In this document: one piece after another, positions 42,310 to 50,989 of the stretch | Numbering within the stretch: the stretch's first letter is position 1 | Layout: each line of letters opens with the position of its first letter | Assembly (NCBI GenBank): GCA_016617495.1 | Contig: WYCU01000005.1 | Location: 1 to 64,000 of the forward strand | From: Azonexaceae bacterium s22 | GTDB taxonomy: Bacteria > Pseudomonadota > Gammaproteobacteria > Burkholderiales > Rhodocyclaceae | DNA: 64,000 nucleotides | Direction: 5' to 3' | Notes under the pieces: generated by a model | Database searches by the model: none | What the model was told of the DNA's origin: nothing | The model's input: only the letters and a program-made list of their open reading frames with translations | Translations under genes and position numbers: made by a program

Positions 42310-44421
42310 ATGAACCGCGCCTCATCACACAGAACCCGATTTGCCCTTGTATTCGCCGGCCTGATGCCGGTGCTGGCCGCAGCCCAGACGCCGGGCACCG
42401 CGCTGATACCCGCCGATCGTGGCGCCAGTGCCACCCAGCATTTCGACCCGCTCGGCAAAGCGCCCTCAAAATTCACGCTGGAATTGCGCAATGGTCTTAA
42501 AGCATCGTTGCCATTCGCCGACAAACGCGATTTCGACGAAGCCAGGAAAGGCTTCATCGCCGAGCCGCCGTACACCAAGATCATGGCCGATGCCGGGCAC
42601 GTGGCCTGGGACATGGGGAGCTATGGCTGGCTGCTGACTGGCCAGGATTTCGAGAGCATCCATCCGTCGCTGCAGCGCCAGGCGGTGCTGAACATGGGGT
42701 ATGGTCTGTACGAGGTGGTGCCCGGCCGCGTCTATCAGGTCCGAGGCTACGATCTCGCCAATATCAGCTTCATCAAGGGCGATACCGGCTGGATCGTTTT
42801 CGATCCTTTGACGGCTGCAGAAACCGCTCGTGCGGCACTTGAATTCATCAACGAGAAACTCGGCAAGCGGCCGGTCGTCGGGGTGGTTTACTCCCATTCG
42901 CATGTCGACCATTTCGGTGGCGTGCGTGGCGTCGTCGATGAGGCCGATGTGGCCAGCGGCAAAGTGACGATCATTGCGCCGGAAGGGTTCATGCAGGAGG
43001 CCATCGCCGAGAATGTCTATTCCGGCAACGCCATGTCCCGCCGTACCCAATGGCAGTACGCGGTGCTGCTGCAACGGAACGCGCATGGCCACGTCGATCA
43101 GGCAATTGGCAAGAATGTCGCCAACGGCAATACCGGGTTGATTCCGCCGAATCGTCTGGTGGGCAAGGCTTTCGAGGAAATCACCCTCGACGGTGTTCAG
43201 ATGGTGTTCCAGAACACCCCGGACACGGAAGCGCCGGTGGAGATGAACACGTATTTCCCGCAGTTCAAGGCCTTCTGGGCAGCGGAAAACATTACCGGTA
43301 CCGTGCATAACATCTACACCCTGCGCGGCGCGCAGGTGCGTAATGCCCTGAACTGGTCCAAGGAAATCAACAACGCCTTGTACAAGTTCGGGGACGATGT
43401 GCAGGTAATGTTTGCTTCGCACAGTTGGCCGCGTTGGGGCAATGAGCGTATCCAGGAAGTCCTGCGTGCCCAGCGTGACGCCTACGCCAATCTGAACAAT
43501 CAGGCCCTGCACTATGCCAACCGGGGGGTCACCATCAACGAGATCCATAACGTCTACGAAGTCCCCAAAAGCCTGCAGCAGCAGTGGGCTGCGCGTAGCT
43601 ACCATGGCGATGTCCAGAACAACTCTCGTGGCGTCATCAACCGCTTCCTCGGGCATTACGATGGCAATCCGGTCAACCTGATTCCGCTGTCGCCGAAGGA
43701 TTCGGCCCCCTTGTACGTGGAAATGATGGGCGGCTCTGCCAAGATCATCGCCAAGGGGCGCAAACTGGTGGATCAGGGCAAGTACCTGCACGCGACCGAA
43801 ATCCTCAACAAGCTGGTATTTGCCGAGCCCAACAATGTGCCGGCACGTCGGCTGTTGGCCGAAGCCTATGAGCAACTGGGCTACCAGGCGGAAAGCACCA
43901 GTGTGCGCAACAGCTTCCTGCAAGGCGCCTTCGAACTGCGTAACGGCCTGCCGGGCGGGGTGCCGCCGCGTTCAAGCGGGCCGGACGTGATTCGTGCCAT
44001 GTCCACCGAGCAGTGGCTGAACTTCATTGGCATCAGCCTCGATCCGAAACGCGCAGGCGATCTTCGGTTCACGATCAACCTCATCACCCCAGACAATGGC
44101 GAGCAGTATGCGGTGGAGATGAGTAATGGCACGCTCACCAATATCAAGGGCTACCTGGCCAAGAAGCCGGATCTGACGGTGACCGTCAATCGGGCCGACC
44201 TGAATCAAGTGATGATGGGTGTCGCCTCGTTTGATGACCTGATCCGCGCCGGCAAAGCCAAGTTCGATGGCGACCGCACCGGTTTCGATGGCCTGCGTGC
44301 AATCCTTGTGCCGTTTACGCCGAACTTCGAGATTCTGCCTGGAACGGCGCCGAAAAAAGCGGCGAATGCCCCCAAGCCCTTCGAGGTCACCAGCCTCGTC
44401 GATCCGCTCGTCAGCGACTAA
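42310..44421 (+). CDS. Exported alkyl sulfatase, SdsA1/BDS1 family
   Basis: 703 residues. Sec signal (ending VLAAAQ), a metallo-beta-lactamase domain with HSHVDHFGG (His196, His198, Asp200, His201) and a second metal cluster region, a dimerisation segment (ARRLLAEAYEQLGYQAES), and a C-terminal SCP2-like domain (RAMSTEQWLNFIGISLDP), the full order of class III alkyl sulfatases. It hydrolyses SDS-like primary alkyl sulfates to alcohols in the periplasm. Strong GGGAGG ribosome site. The following gene is a FadL-type porin. Confidence 0.93.
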   Translation: MNRASSHRTRFALVFAGLMPVLAAAQTPGTALIPADRGASATQHFDPLGKAPSKFTLELRNGLKASLPFADKRDFDEARKGFIAEPPYTKIMADAGHVAWDMGSYGWLLTGQDFESIHPSLQRQAVLNMGYGLYEVVPGRVYQVRGYDLANISFIKGDTGWIVFDPLTAAETARAALEFINEKLGKRPVVGVVYSHSHVDHFGGVRGVVDEADVASGKVTIIAPEGFMQEAIAENVYSGNAMSRRTQWQYAVLLQRNAHGHVDQAIGKNVANGNTGLIPPNRLVGKAFEEITLDGVQMVFQNTPDTEAPVEMNTYFPQFKAFWAAENITGTVHNIYTLRGAQVRNALNWSKEINNALYKFGDDVQVMFASHSWPRWGNERIQEVLRAQRDAYANLNNQALHYANRGVTINEIHNVYEVPKSLQQQWAARSYHGDVQNNSRGVINRFLGHYDGNPVNLIPLSPKDSAPLYVEMMGGSAKIIAKGRKLVDQGKYLHATEILNKLVFAEPNNVPARRLLAEAYEQLGYQAESTSVRNSFLQGAFELRNGLPGGVPPRSSGPDVIRAMSTEQWLNFIGISLDPKRAGDLRFTINLITPDNGEQYAVEMSNGTLTNIKGYLAKKPDLTVTVNRADLNQVMMGVASFDDLIRAGKAKFDGDRTGFDGLRAILVPFTPNFEILPGTAPKKAANAPKPFEVTSLVDPLVSD

Positions 44422-44493
44422 GCGAAACGCCCCCTGCCTGCGCAGGGGGTTGTCCGGCGCTATTGGGCGCCGACGATCAGGGAAGCGAAAACT

Positions 44494-45795
44494 GTGAAAA
44501 TTTCAGGATATCAACTTGCGGCTGTTTTCTCGACAGCCACGTTTGCCGTACTGGCAACCGGAACCGCCCAGGCCGGCGGTCTGCTGCTTTATGAAATCGG
44601 CACCGCCGACGTCGGGCTGGCCTCGGCCGGCTACACCGCGCGTGCGCAAGACGCCGCCACCGTCTTTACCAACCCGGCCGGCATGACCCGGCTGGAAGGC
44701 GATCAATTGACGTTGGGGGCACAGGCGCTTTACGGGCGGGCCAATTTTGGCGTCGATCAGTCCGGAACCTCACCGGCGCTGGGCACCAGCGGCGGCGGCA
44801 ATGCCATCGGCTGGTTCCCGGGCGGCGGCCTGTTCTATTCCCACAGCATTTCGCCCGACCTCAAGGTGGGCATGGCGCTCACCGGCAACTTCGGGCTGTC
44901 GATCAAATACGACAACAACTGGGCCGGGCGTTACCGCACCCAGGAATCGACCCTGATCGGCATCTCCTTTGTGCCCGCAGTGGCCTATCGAGTGAATGAC
45001 AAACTTTCGCTCGGCGCATCGATCAACGCCATGCGTGGTTCGTTCAAGACCAAGGTGGGCGTCAATAACATCATCGGCAGCGATGGCCAGCTTCAGCTCG
45101 ATGACAATGTCTGGGGCGTGGGTGGCAACCTTGGCCTGCTCTACGAATTCGATCCCGGAACGCGGGTCGGCCTGACCTACAATTCCCAGATCAAACTCGA
45201 CTTCGCCGCACAACCGAAGTGGAGCGGTGTTGGGCGCGGGCTCAGCGCCGTACTGCGCGCCACGGGCTTGCAGAGTGCCAATGTGGATCTCGGCATGACC
45301 GTGCCCCAGGGCGTCAATGCCGGGCTGTATCACGAGATCGATTCAAAGTGGGCGCTGCTCGGCAGTGTCGGCTGGCAGCAGTGGTCCAGGTTCGGCGAGG
45401 TCGATGTCGGCATCGACTCGAACAACCCGATTTCGGTGACGGCCAACCGCAACTACAAGGACACCTGGCACGTCGCCGCCGGGGCCCAGTTCCGTGCCTC
45501 CGAGCGTTACATGTTCATGGGTGGCATCGCCTACGACAGCGAGTTTCAGGACAGCAACAACATCCCGCCGGCGATCCCGGCCAACGCCGCCTGGCGCTTC
45601 GGCTTTGGCGGACAGGTCACGGAATCCAAAGCCTTCAACTGGGGCTGGAGCCTTGAGTATCTCTATGCCGGCGACCTCAATACCAAGCTCTCGGGCCGCC
45701 CGGTGGTCATCGGTGGGCGCGGCAACCTCGCCGGGTCCTACGAGCAACCTGCAGGCATCCTGTTCCTTGCGGCGAACCTGAATTACAAGTTCTGA
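44494..45795 (+). CDS. FadL/OmpP1/TodX outer-membrane transporter
   Basis: 433 residues from a GTG start. Signal peptide ending TAQAGG; the mature N-terminus begins at once with the FadL hatch pattern LLLYEIGTADVGLASAGYTARAQDAATVFTNPAGMTRLEGDQL, with NPAGM highly typical, and the protein ends LAANLNYKF with the terminal aromatic residue of barrel proteins. It takes up long-chain fatty acids or hydrophobic compounds. The position 72 bp after the alkyl sulfatase suggests uptake of alkyl sulfates or the released alcohols. Confidence 0.92.
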   Translation: MKISGYQLAAVFSTATFAVLATGTAQAGGLLLYEIGTADVGLASAGYTARAQDAATVFTNPAGMTRLEGDQLTLGAQALYGRANFGVDQSGTSPALGTSGGGNAIGWFPGGGLFYSHSISPDLKVGMALTGNFGLSIKYDNNWAGRYRTQESTLIGISFVPAVAYRVNDKLSLGASINAMRGSFKTKVGVNNIIGSDGQLQLDDNVWGVGGNLGLLYEFDPGTRVGLTYNSQIKLDFAAQPKWSGVGRGLSAVLRATGLQSANVDLGMTVPQGVNAGLYHEIDSKWALLGSVGWQQWSRFGEVDVGIDSNNPISVTANRNYKDTWHVAAGAQFRASERYMFMGGIAYDSEFQDSNNIPPAIPANAAWRFGFGGQVTESKAFNWGWSLEYLYAGDLNTKLSGRPVVIGGRGNLAGSYEQPAGILFLAANLNYKF

Positions 45796-45813
45796 TCCTG
45801 ACGATGCCCACGG

Positions 45814-46311
45814 TTAAAGTGGGCATCGTGCCTTGTAGTACTGTTCCTCGTTTGAGGACAGGCGCATTGTCGATGCCACAGTGCGTTGGCATTCGTCGTT
45901 CAGGCCGCTCGTGCCCTGGTAGCAATTTACGCGGCGGTGCGCTTCCTGACCCGGGCTCAAGCCGAATGTGCCGGTCACTTGGCGCAGGCAGGCATCGATG
46001 CCCGAGCGGTCATTGAGCACGGGGGCCGGCTGGCCGTAAATCACCGTGCCATTTGCAGTCTTGCTGGCGCTTTGCTCCCGGGTTCGCAGGAATTGCTTTT
46101 GCCGCTGAAGATCGGCGATGGCGGACTGGTAGCTGGCGGACGGGACCGGGTCGTCCTTGCGCACTGCCACGGCTTGGCCGATCTCCGGGTCATACTGATT
46201 GGTGATGAGCACCTTGCCGTTGGCCTGCCGGTACTTGATCGCATCGGCCTGCGAAGGCGTCCAAAGCGCGAGCAGCAGCAGCGGTAAACACAAGCGCCAG
46301 TGCATCGGCAT
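45814..46311 (-). CDS. Exported DUF4124-like protein with C-terminal cysteines
   Basis: 165 residues. Signal peptide (MHWRLCLPLLLLALWTPSQA), then a DUF4124-like strand pair KYRQANGKVLITNQ, a helical charged middle (SYQSAIADLQRQKQFLRTREQ), and a C-terminal part with four Cys (ACLRQV, NCYQGTSG, ECQRT, ARCPL) likely forming two disulfides. It is convergent with the FadL gene and shares the DUF4124-then-helix layout of the protein at 11293-11754. Function unknown. Confidence 0.7.
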   Translation of the reverse strand: MPMHWRLCLPLLLLALWTPSQADAIKYRQANGKVLITNQYDPEIGQAVAVRKDDPVPSASYQSAIADLQRQKQFLRTREQSASKTANGTVIYGQPAPVLNDRSGIDACLRQVTGTFGLSPGQEAHRRVNCYQGTSGLNDECQRTVASTMRLSSNEEQYYKARCPL

Positions 46312-46328
46312 CGGGATTCCGGCCAGCC

Positions 46329-46607
46329 TCACACCGCCCCGGTCTCGTACGCCGATACCGTGACCCCGGCGTGCGTGAGGAATTCCCGCAATTGCTTGAT
46401 GTCGGTCTTGCTGCAGGTGTTGCTGTTGTGCGGATGGTGGAGAAAGGTCTCGATCTTGTTGAGCGTGACCTTGAAGCGGGCGCCGTGAGAGGGTTCGACA
46501 TCGGCGCCGAGATGGTGGAGCAGGGATTCGATTTCGCGCCAGTGGATGTTGGCGGAGGGCGGGTCCTGGAAGATGGTGCGGAGCAGGTGGGCGTGCTTGT
46601 TGCTCAT
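46329..46607 (-). CDS. HicA-family toxin-like protein, orphan
   Basis: 92 residues. The motif AHLLRTIFQDPPSANIHWREIESLLHHLGADVEPSHGARFKVTLN is the HicA dsRBD-like fold, with His in PSHGAR at the position of the catalytic His of HicA mRNA interferases. No HicB antitoxin gene lies on either side, unlike the usual hicAB pair. It may be a domesticated relative. Start at 46607 with GGAGG upstream. Confidence 0.75.
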   Translation of the reverse strand: MSNKHAHLLRTIFQDPPSANIHWREIESLLHHLGADVEPSHGARFKVTLNKIETFLHHPHNSNTCSKTDIKQLREFLTHAGVTVSAYETGAV

Positions 46608-46660
46608 GATGAACCTCCCGACTGTGGACGTCACCGGCAATTTTAGGCCGCCGGCGCGGC

Positions 46661-46698
46661 GATTGTCGCGGTCGACCCTTAAAAAAGGGCAAATTTCA
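46661..46698 (+). repeat. Dispersed 37-bp element forming the 3' end of pgpA
   Basis: GATTGTCGCGGTCGACC, CTT, AAAAAAGGGCAAATTTCA. The pgpA stop codon and its last five codons (KFALF) lie inside the element, read from the opposite strand. Confidence 0.9.
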
Positions 46699-47176
46699 GC
46701 AGCGCGAGGCAGAGCAGGGTGTAGCCCGCGGCGACGAGGTCGTCGGCCATGACGCCAAAGCCGTTCTTGACGTGTTCGTCGAAATAGCGCGCCGGTTGCG
46801 GCTTGGTGATGTCAAAAAAGCGGAAGAGCGCGAAGGCGACGGTTTGCCAGAGCCAGGTTTCCGGGGTCATCAACAGCACGATCCAGAAGGGCACGATTTC
46901 ATCCCAGACGATGCTGCCATGGTCGGGATCGCCCAGGGCCTTGCCGGCCTTGTCGATGATCCAGATGCCGGCGAGATAGGCGAGCACGAAGCCGCCGAGC
47001 AATTCGAATTCGGTGAAGTGCGGGCGCAGCAGGTTGAAGCTGAACCACGCGAACAGTGTACCGAAGGTGCCGGGCGCCCACGGCGAGAGCCCGCTGCCGC
47101 AGCCGCAGGCGAAAAAATGCGCCGGGTGGCTGAAGAGGAAGCCGAGATTCGGGCGGGTTTTGCCGGTTTCAGCCAA
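46679..47176 (-). CDS. pgpA: Phosphatidylglycerophosphatase A
   Basis: 165 residues from a TTG start that overlaps the thiL stop by 8 bp; no ATG is available in frame nearby. Seen: CGCGSGLSPWAPGTFGTL, ILD-type DPDHGSIVWDEIVPFW with conserved acidic residues, and membrane segments across the rest. It removes phosphate from PGP in phosphatidylglycerol synthesis. The last residues KFALF come from a dispersed element. Last gene of ribBA-ribH-nusB-thiL-pgpA. Confidence 0.88.
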   Translation of the reverse strand: MAETGKTRPNLGFLFSHPAHFFACGCGSGLSPWAPGTFGTLFAWFSFNLLRPHFTEFELLGGFVLAYLAGIWIIDKAGKALGDPDHGSIVWDEIVPFWIVLLMTPETWLWQTVAFALFRFFDITKPQPARYFDEHVKNGFGVMADDLVAAGYTLLCLALLKFALF

Positions 47177-48137
47177 AGTGGTCGTAGCCCCGTTTATCGA
47201 AGTGCACCGGCTGCCCGTCCGGGTCATAAACCGTGACGGCACCCGGCGTGCCGGCGACCATGCTGCCGATGCACCAGAGCGGCAGTTCGAGCTGGGCGGC
47301 GATTTGCGCCACCGCCTGCGTCCGGTCCGGCGGGGTCGTAAAACACAGTTCGTAATCGTCGCCGCCGGCCAGTTGGCATTCGAGGGCGGTGCGCCGCAAA
47401 TCGGCGTTGTACTGCTCGCCTTTCGGCAGATGGGGCAGTTGAACGAGTTGCAGCGCAGCGGCCAGGCCGGAACGCTCGCCAATATGGCCGAGGTCGGCCA
47501 TCAAGCCGTCCGAAACATCGATGGCGGCGCTGGCGATGCCGACCAGGGCTTGCCCGAGGGCAATGCGCGGCCGGGGTTTTTCCAGAGCGCCGATGCACAG
47601 GCGTGGCCAGGGTTCCGGCAGGACGATGCGCCCTTGCAAGTGCGCCAGGCCAAGGCTGGCCAGACCGGGGCGCCCGGATACCCAGACGAGATCGCCAGCC
47701 CGGGCGCCGTCGCGGCGCAGCGCCTGGCCAGGCGCGCATTCGCCAAGCGCGGTGATGCAGACATTGAGCGGCCCGCGTGTGGTGTCGCCGCCCACGATAT
47801 CGACGCCGTACTCCGCGGCGCAGGCAAAGAGGCCGTCGGCAAAGGCGGCGATCCAGGCTTCATCGACTTGCGGCAGGCTGCCGGCGAGCAGCGCCCAGCG
47901 CGGCTTGGCGCCCATCGCGGCGAGGTCCGAAAGATTGACGGCCAGGGCTTTCCAGCCGAGCTTGCGCGGGTCGGTGTCGGGCAGGAAATGCGTGCCGGCC
48001 ACGAGCATGTCCGTGGTGACGGCCAGTTGCTTGCCGGGCGAAGGCTGGAGCAGCGTGCAGTCGTCGCCGGGGCCGAGCACCGCATCGGGCGTCGGCCGGG
48101 CGAAATATTTGGCGATGAGGTCGAACTCGCCGGGCAT
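47169..48137 (-). CDS. thiL: Thiamine-monophosphate kinase
   Basis: 322 residues; phosphorylates ThMP to thiamine diphosphate. Seen: N-terminal GEFDLIAKYF, GPGDDCTLL, VTTDMLVAGTHF, NLSDLAAMGAKPRWAL, DIVGGDTTRG and AIDVSDGLMADLGHI, all typical of the PurM-like fold. 3 bp after nusB, in the order nusB-thiL-pgpA that is conserved in many proteobacteria. Confidence 0.96.
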   Translation of the reverse strand: MPGEFDLIAKYFARPTPDAVLGPGDDCTLLQPSPGKQLAVTTDMLVAGTHFLPDTDPRKLGWKALAVNLSDLAAMGAKPRWALLAGSLPQVDEAWIAAFADGLFACAAEYGVDIVGGDTTRGPLNVCITALGECAPGQALRRDGARAGDLVWVSGRPGLASLGLAHLQGRIVLPEPWPRLCIGALEKPRPRIALGQALVGIASAAIDVSDGLMADLGHIGERSGLAAALQLVQLPHLPKGEQYNADLRRTALECQLAGGDDYELCFTTPPDRTQAVAQIAAQLELPLWCIGSMVAGTPGAVTVYDPDGQPVHFDKRGYDHFG

Positions 48138-48140
48138 CGC

Positions 48141-48611
48141 TCAGCGCGACTGGCGGCGGGCGGCGACTTCGTCCGGGCGCAGCACGCCGGCGATCTTGTC
48201 GAGCACGCCGTTCACGTACTTGTGGCCGTCCGTGCCGCCGAAGGCCTTGGTCAGCTCGATGGCTTCGTTGATGATGACGCGGTACGGCGTTTCCGGATGG
48301 TTCTGCATCTCGAAGCAGCCGAGCATGATCACGCAGGCTTCAATCGGCGACAGTTCGTTGAACGGCCGGTCGATGTGCGCGCCGATGCGTTCGATCAGCG
48401 GCTGGCGTTGGCCGATGACGCCGCGCAGCGTGCCGACGAAGAATTCGCGGTCGGCCTTTTCAAAGCCTTCCATTTCCGGGGCGTAGGCTTCGATGGCGGC
48501 CTCGTCGGCACCGCCGATGCGCCACTGGTAAAGCCCTTGCAGGACGAACTCGCGAGCGCGGCGACGGGCGGATCGGGGCGGCGCCTTCGGGGTTTTTTCT
48601 TGATCGCTCAT
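48141..48611 (-). CDS. nusB: Transcription antitermination factor NusB
   Basis: 156 residues, all-helical: [21 protein letters not shown] near the start, [16 protein letters not shown] and [32 protein letters not shown] near the end. Works with NusE (S10) at boxA in rRNA operons. Its start overlaps the ribH stop by 4 bp. Confidence 0.96.
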   Translation of the reverse strand: MSDQEKTPKAPPRSARRRAREFVLQGLYQWRIGGADEAAIEAYAPEMEGFEKADREFFVGTLRGVIGQRQPLIERIGAHIDRPFNELSPIEACVIMLGCFEMQNHPETPYRVIINEAIELTKAFGGTDGHKYVNGVLDKIAGVLRPDEVAARRQSR

Positions 48612-49081
48612 TGGGTGAGTGCCTTGTGCAGATTGGCCATTTCGACGGCAGCCTGGGCACAGTCGGTCCCCTTGGGTTGCATGCGGACTTCGGCCTGTTC
48701 GTCGGTTTCGCAGGTGAGGATGCCGTTGGCGATGGGGATGCCGGTGTCGAGCTGGACTTCCATGATGGCCCGGCAGGAATCGTTGGAAACCACCTCGAAA
48801 TGGTAGGTTTCGCCGCGGATCACGGCCCCCAGGGCGATGAGCGCATCGTACTGGGCGCTGTTGGCCATGCTTTGCAGGATGAGCGGGATTTCCAGCGCGC
48901 CCGGGCAGGTGGCGATGGCCATGTCGGCATCGGCCACGCCGAGGCGCTTGAGTTCGGTGACGCAGGCCGAGAGCAGGCCTTCGCAGACCGGCAGGTTGAA
49001 ACGGCTCATGACGATGCCGACCTTGAGGCCTTTGCCGTCGAGGTTGCCGTCGTATTCAAAAACGTTGTCGAAGCGGGACAT
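48608..49081 (-). CDS. ribH: 6,7-dimethyl-8-ribityllumazine synthase
   Basis: 157 residues, the size of icosahedral lumazine synthase subunits. Seen: VGIVMSRFN, substrate-binding PGALEIP, and the phosphate/catalytic region [14 protein letters not shown] with the catalytic His. Condenses ArP with the product of RibB, encoded 3 bp upstream. No FMN riboswitch was seen ahead of the operon. Confidence 0.96.
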   Translation of the reverse strand: MSRFDNVFEYDGNLDGKGLKVGIVMSRFNLPVCEGLLSACVTELKRLGVADADMAIATCPGALEIPLILQSMANSAQYDALIALGAVIRGETYHFEVVSNDSCRAIMEVQLDTGIPIANGILTCETDEQAEVRMQPKGTDCAQAAVEMANLHKALTQ

Positions 49082-49084
49082 GGT

Positions 49085-50203
49085 TTAAAGCTCCGCGGGT
49101 GAGGTGACAAAACCGGTGACTTCGAGGCCGAAACCGGCCATGGAAGGCATTTTCCGGGGGCTGGCGAGGAGGCGCATGCGCGTCACGCCGAGGTCGCGCA
49201 GGATCTGCGCGCCGATGCCGTAGGTGCGCGGGTCCCACTTGTGCTGCTGGCGGGCGGGGGCGCTACCTTGGCCGGTCAGGCGGGCGAGCAGGGCTTCGCC
49301 GTCCTCCGGGCGGTGCATCAGGACGATCACGCCGTGGCCATTTTTGGCCAGCGCCGCTTGCGCTTCGTCGATGGAGAAGGATTGCGCCTTGCTGCCGGGG
49401 TCGAGGAAGTCGAGCACCGACAGCGGCTCATGGACGCGGACCAGGGTTTCGCCGCCAACCGGGATGCTGCCGCGCACCAGCACCAGATGGGTGGCCCCGC
49501 CGGCGCGGTCGACATAGGCGTGCAGCGTGAAGTCGCCGTGCGGCGTGGCGATGATCTTGCTGCTGACGCGCTCGACCAGTTTTTCGGAGGCGGCGCGGTA
49601 ATGGATCAGGTCGGCGATGGTGCCGATCTTGATGCCGTGTTCGCGGGCGAATTCGAGCAGTTCCGGCAGGCGGGCCATGGTGCCGTCGTCGTTCATGATT
49701 TCGCAGATCACGGCGGCCGGCTCGAAACCGGCCATGCCGGCGAGGTCGCAACCGGCTTCGGTGTGGCCGGCGCGGACCAGCACGCCGCCTTCGCGGGCGG
49801 TAATCGGGAAAACGTGGCCAGGCTGGACGATGTCGTCGGCCGTGGCGTTCTTGGCGACGGCCACCTGAATGGTGCGCGCGCGGTCGGCGGCCGAAATGCC
49901 GGTGGTGACACCCTCGGCGGCTTCGATGGAGACGGTGAAGGCGGTGCCGTAGACGGTGCCGTTGTTGCGCGCCATCTGGGTCAGGCCCAGCTTTTTGCAG
50001 CGCGCTTCGGTCAGCGTCAGGCAGACCAGGCCTCGACCGTACTTGGCCATGAAGTTGATGGCTTCGGGCGTGACCAGTTCGGCGGCCATGACGAGATCGC
50101 CTTCGTTCTCGCGGTCTTCTTCGTCGACCAGCACGACCATGCGGCCGGCTTTGAGCTCGGCGACGATTTCTTCGGTGCTGGCGATGGCGGGATGGGGGGC
50201 CAT
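49085..50203 (-). CDS. ribB: 3,4-dihydroxy-2-butanone-4-phosphate synthase fused to a degenerate GTP cyclohydrolase II domain
   Basis: 372 residues. The RibB half (1-200) is intact: [42 protein letters not shown] and [12 protein letters not shown]. The second half (about 205-365) has the RibA fold outline but lacks the zinc-binding cysteines and the usual catalytic stretch; where those are expected it reads [15 protein letters not shown]. So only the RibB activity is predicted and a separate ribA must exist elsewhere. First gene of the operon with ribH, nusB, thiL and pgpA. Confidence 0.92.
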   Translation of the reverse strand: MAPHPAIASTEEIVAELKAGRMVVLVDEEDRENEGDLVMAAELVTPEAINFMAKYGRGLVCLTLTEARCKKLGLTQMARNNGTVYGTAFTVSIEAAEGVTTGISAADRARTIQVAVAKNATADDIVQPGHVFPITAREGGVLVRAGHTEAGCDLAGMAGFEPAAVICEIMNDDGTMARLPELLEFAREHGIKIGTIADLIHYRAASEKLVERVSSKIIATPHGDFTLHAYVDRAGGATHLVLVRGSIPVGGETLVRVHEPLSVLDFLDPGSKAQSFSIDEAQAALAKNGHGVIVLMHRPEDGEALLARLTGQGSAPARQQHKWDPRTYGIGAQILRDLGVTRMRLLASPRKMPSMAGFGLEVTGFVTSPAEL

Positions 50204-50296
50204 GCGGTTCCCTGCGGGAAAAATGGGGGTGCTATTTTCTCAGAAAGTGACGGTGAACGGGTCGCAACTGCATGATTTTTCGTGCGCCGGCCCAAT

Positions 50297-50869
50297 TCAG
50301 GGGCGGTAGGCTTCGACCTGGATGTCCAGCCGGACTTCGTCGCCGACGAAGGGGATGGCGCTATTCATGCCGAATTCGGAACGGCGTATGCGCCCGTGCG
50401 CATCGGCGCCGCAGCCCTGTTTGCCGATGGCGAGATTCAGGCCGCACTTGAAGCGGGTGATTTCCAGGCGCACGGGCCGGGCTTCGCCGAGCATGACCAG
50501 CGTGCCTTCGACGGCCACCGGCCGCTCGCCATCGAAAATCAGCTTGCCGTGGCGCAAGAGGATGTCCGGGAAAGCATCGACATTGAACCAGGTGGCGCCG
50601 CGCAGGGCGTCGTCGCGCCGCCGGTTGCCGGTTTCCAGCGAGCCCGCGGCGATGCGGACATCGACTTCGCCGTTGCGCGCCTCCGGGTCGAAGCGGATGC
50701 TGCCGGAGGTTTCGCGGAAGAAACCGCGTTGCGTGGAAAAGCCGAGATGATCGACAGTGAAATGGGCGTAGGTGTGGCTGTCGTCGATGACGTAGTCGTT
50801 CGCTGCGGCCGGCAAGGCGAGCATCGCGAGCGCGGCGAAGGCGCTCAGGCGGTGAATGAGGATGTTCAT
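50297..50869 (-). CDS. YceI family exported lipid-binding protein
   Basis: 190 residues. Signal peptide ending LPAAAN, then the YceI lipocalin barrel: [53 protein letters not shown] and [23 protein letters not shown]. Members bind isoprenoids in the periplasm. The start MNILIHRL at 50869 is used, since an upstream in-frame ATG would read through the dispersed element. 93 bp from ribB. Confidence 0.9.
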   Translation of the reverse strand: MNILIHRLSAFAALAMLALPAAANDYVIDDSHTYAHFTVDHLGFSTQRGFFRETSGSIRFDPEARNGEVDVRIAAGSLETGNRRRDDALRGATWFNVDAFPDILLRHGKLIFDGERPVAVEGTLVMLGEARPVRLEITRFKCGLNLAIGKQGCGADAHGRIRRSEFGMNSAIPFVGDEVRLDIQVEAYRP

Positions 50870-50873
50870 GGCG

Positions 50874-50911
50874 GATTGTCGCGGTCGACCTCGAAAATGG
50901 GGCAAATTTCA
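50874..50911 (+). repeat. Dispersed 37-bp element in a divergent promoter region
   Basis: GATTGTCGCGGTCGACC, TCG, AAAATGGGGCAAATTTCA. It lies 4 bp upstream of the yceI start codon and 78 bp from the spermidine-synthase-like start. Confidence 0.9.
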
Positions 50912-50989
50912 TTATGGAGAAGGCGGGGCCTGCGGACAAATGGCCCGCGCGCTGCCGGGGCGCACGGTTTCGCGGTAGCATGCCCGCCC

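Noticed and set aside
50204-50296. Possible FMN riboswitch upstream of ribB
   Set aside because: The region is only 93 bp and lacks the conserved RFN motifs.
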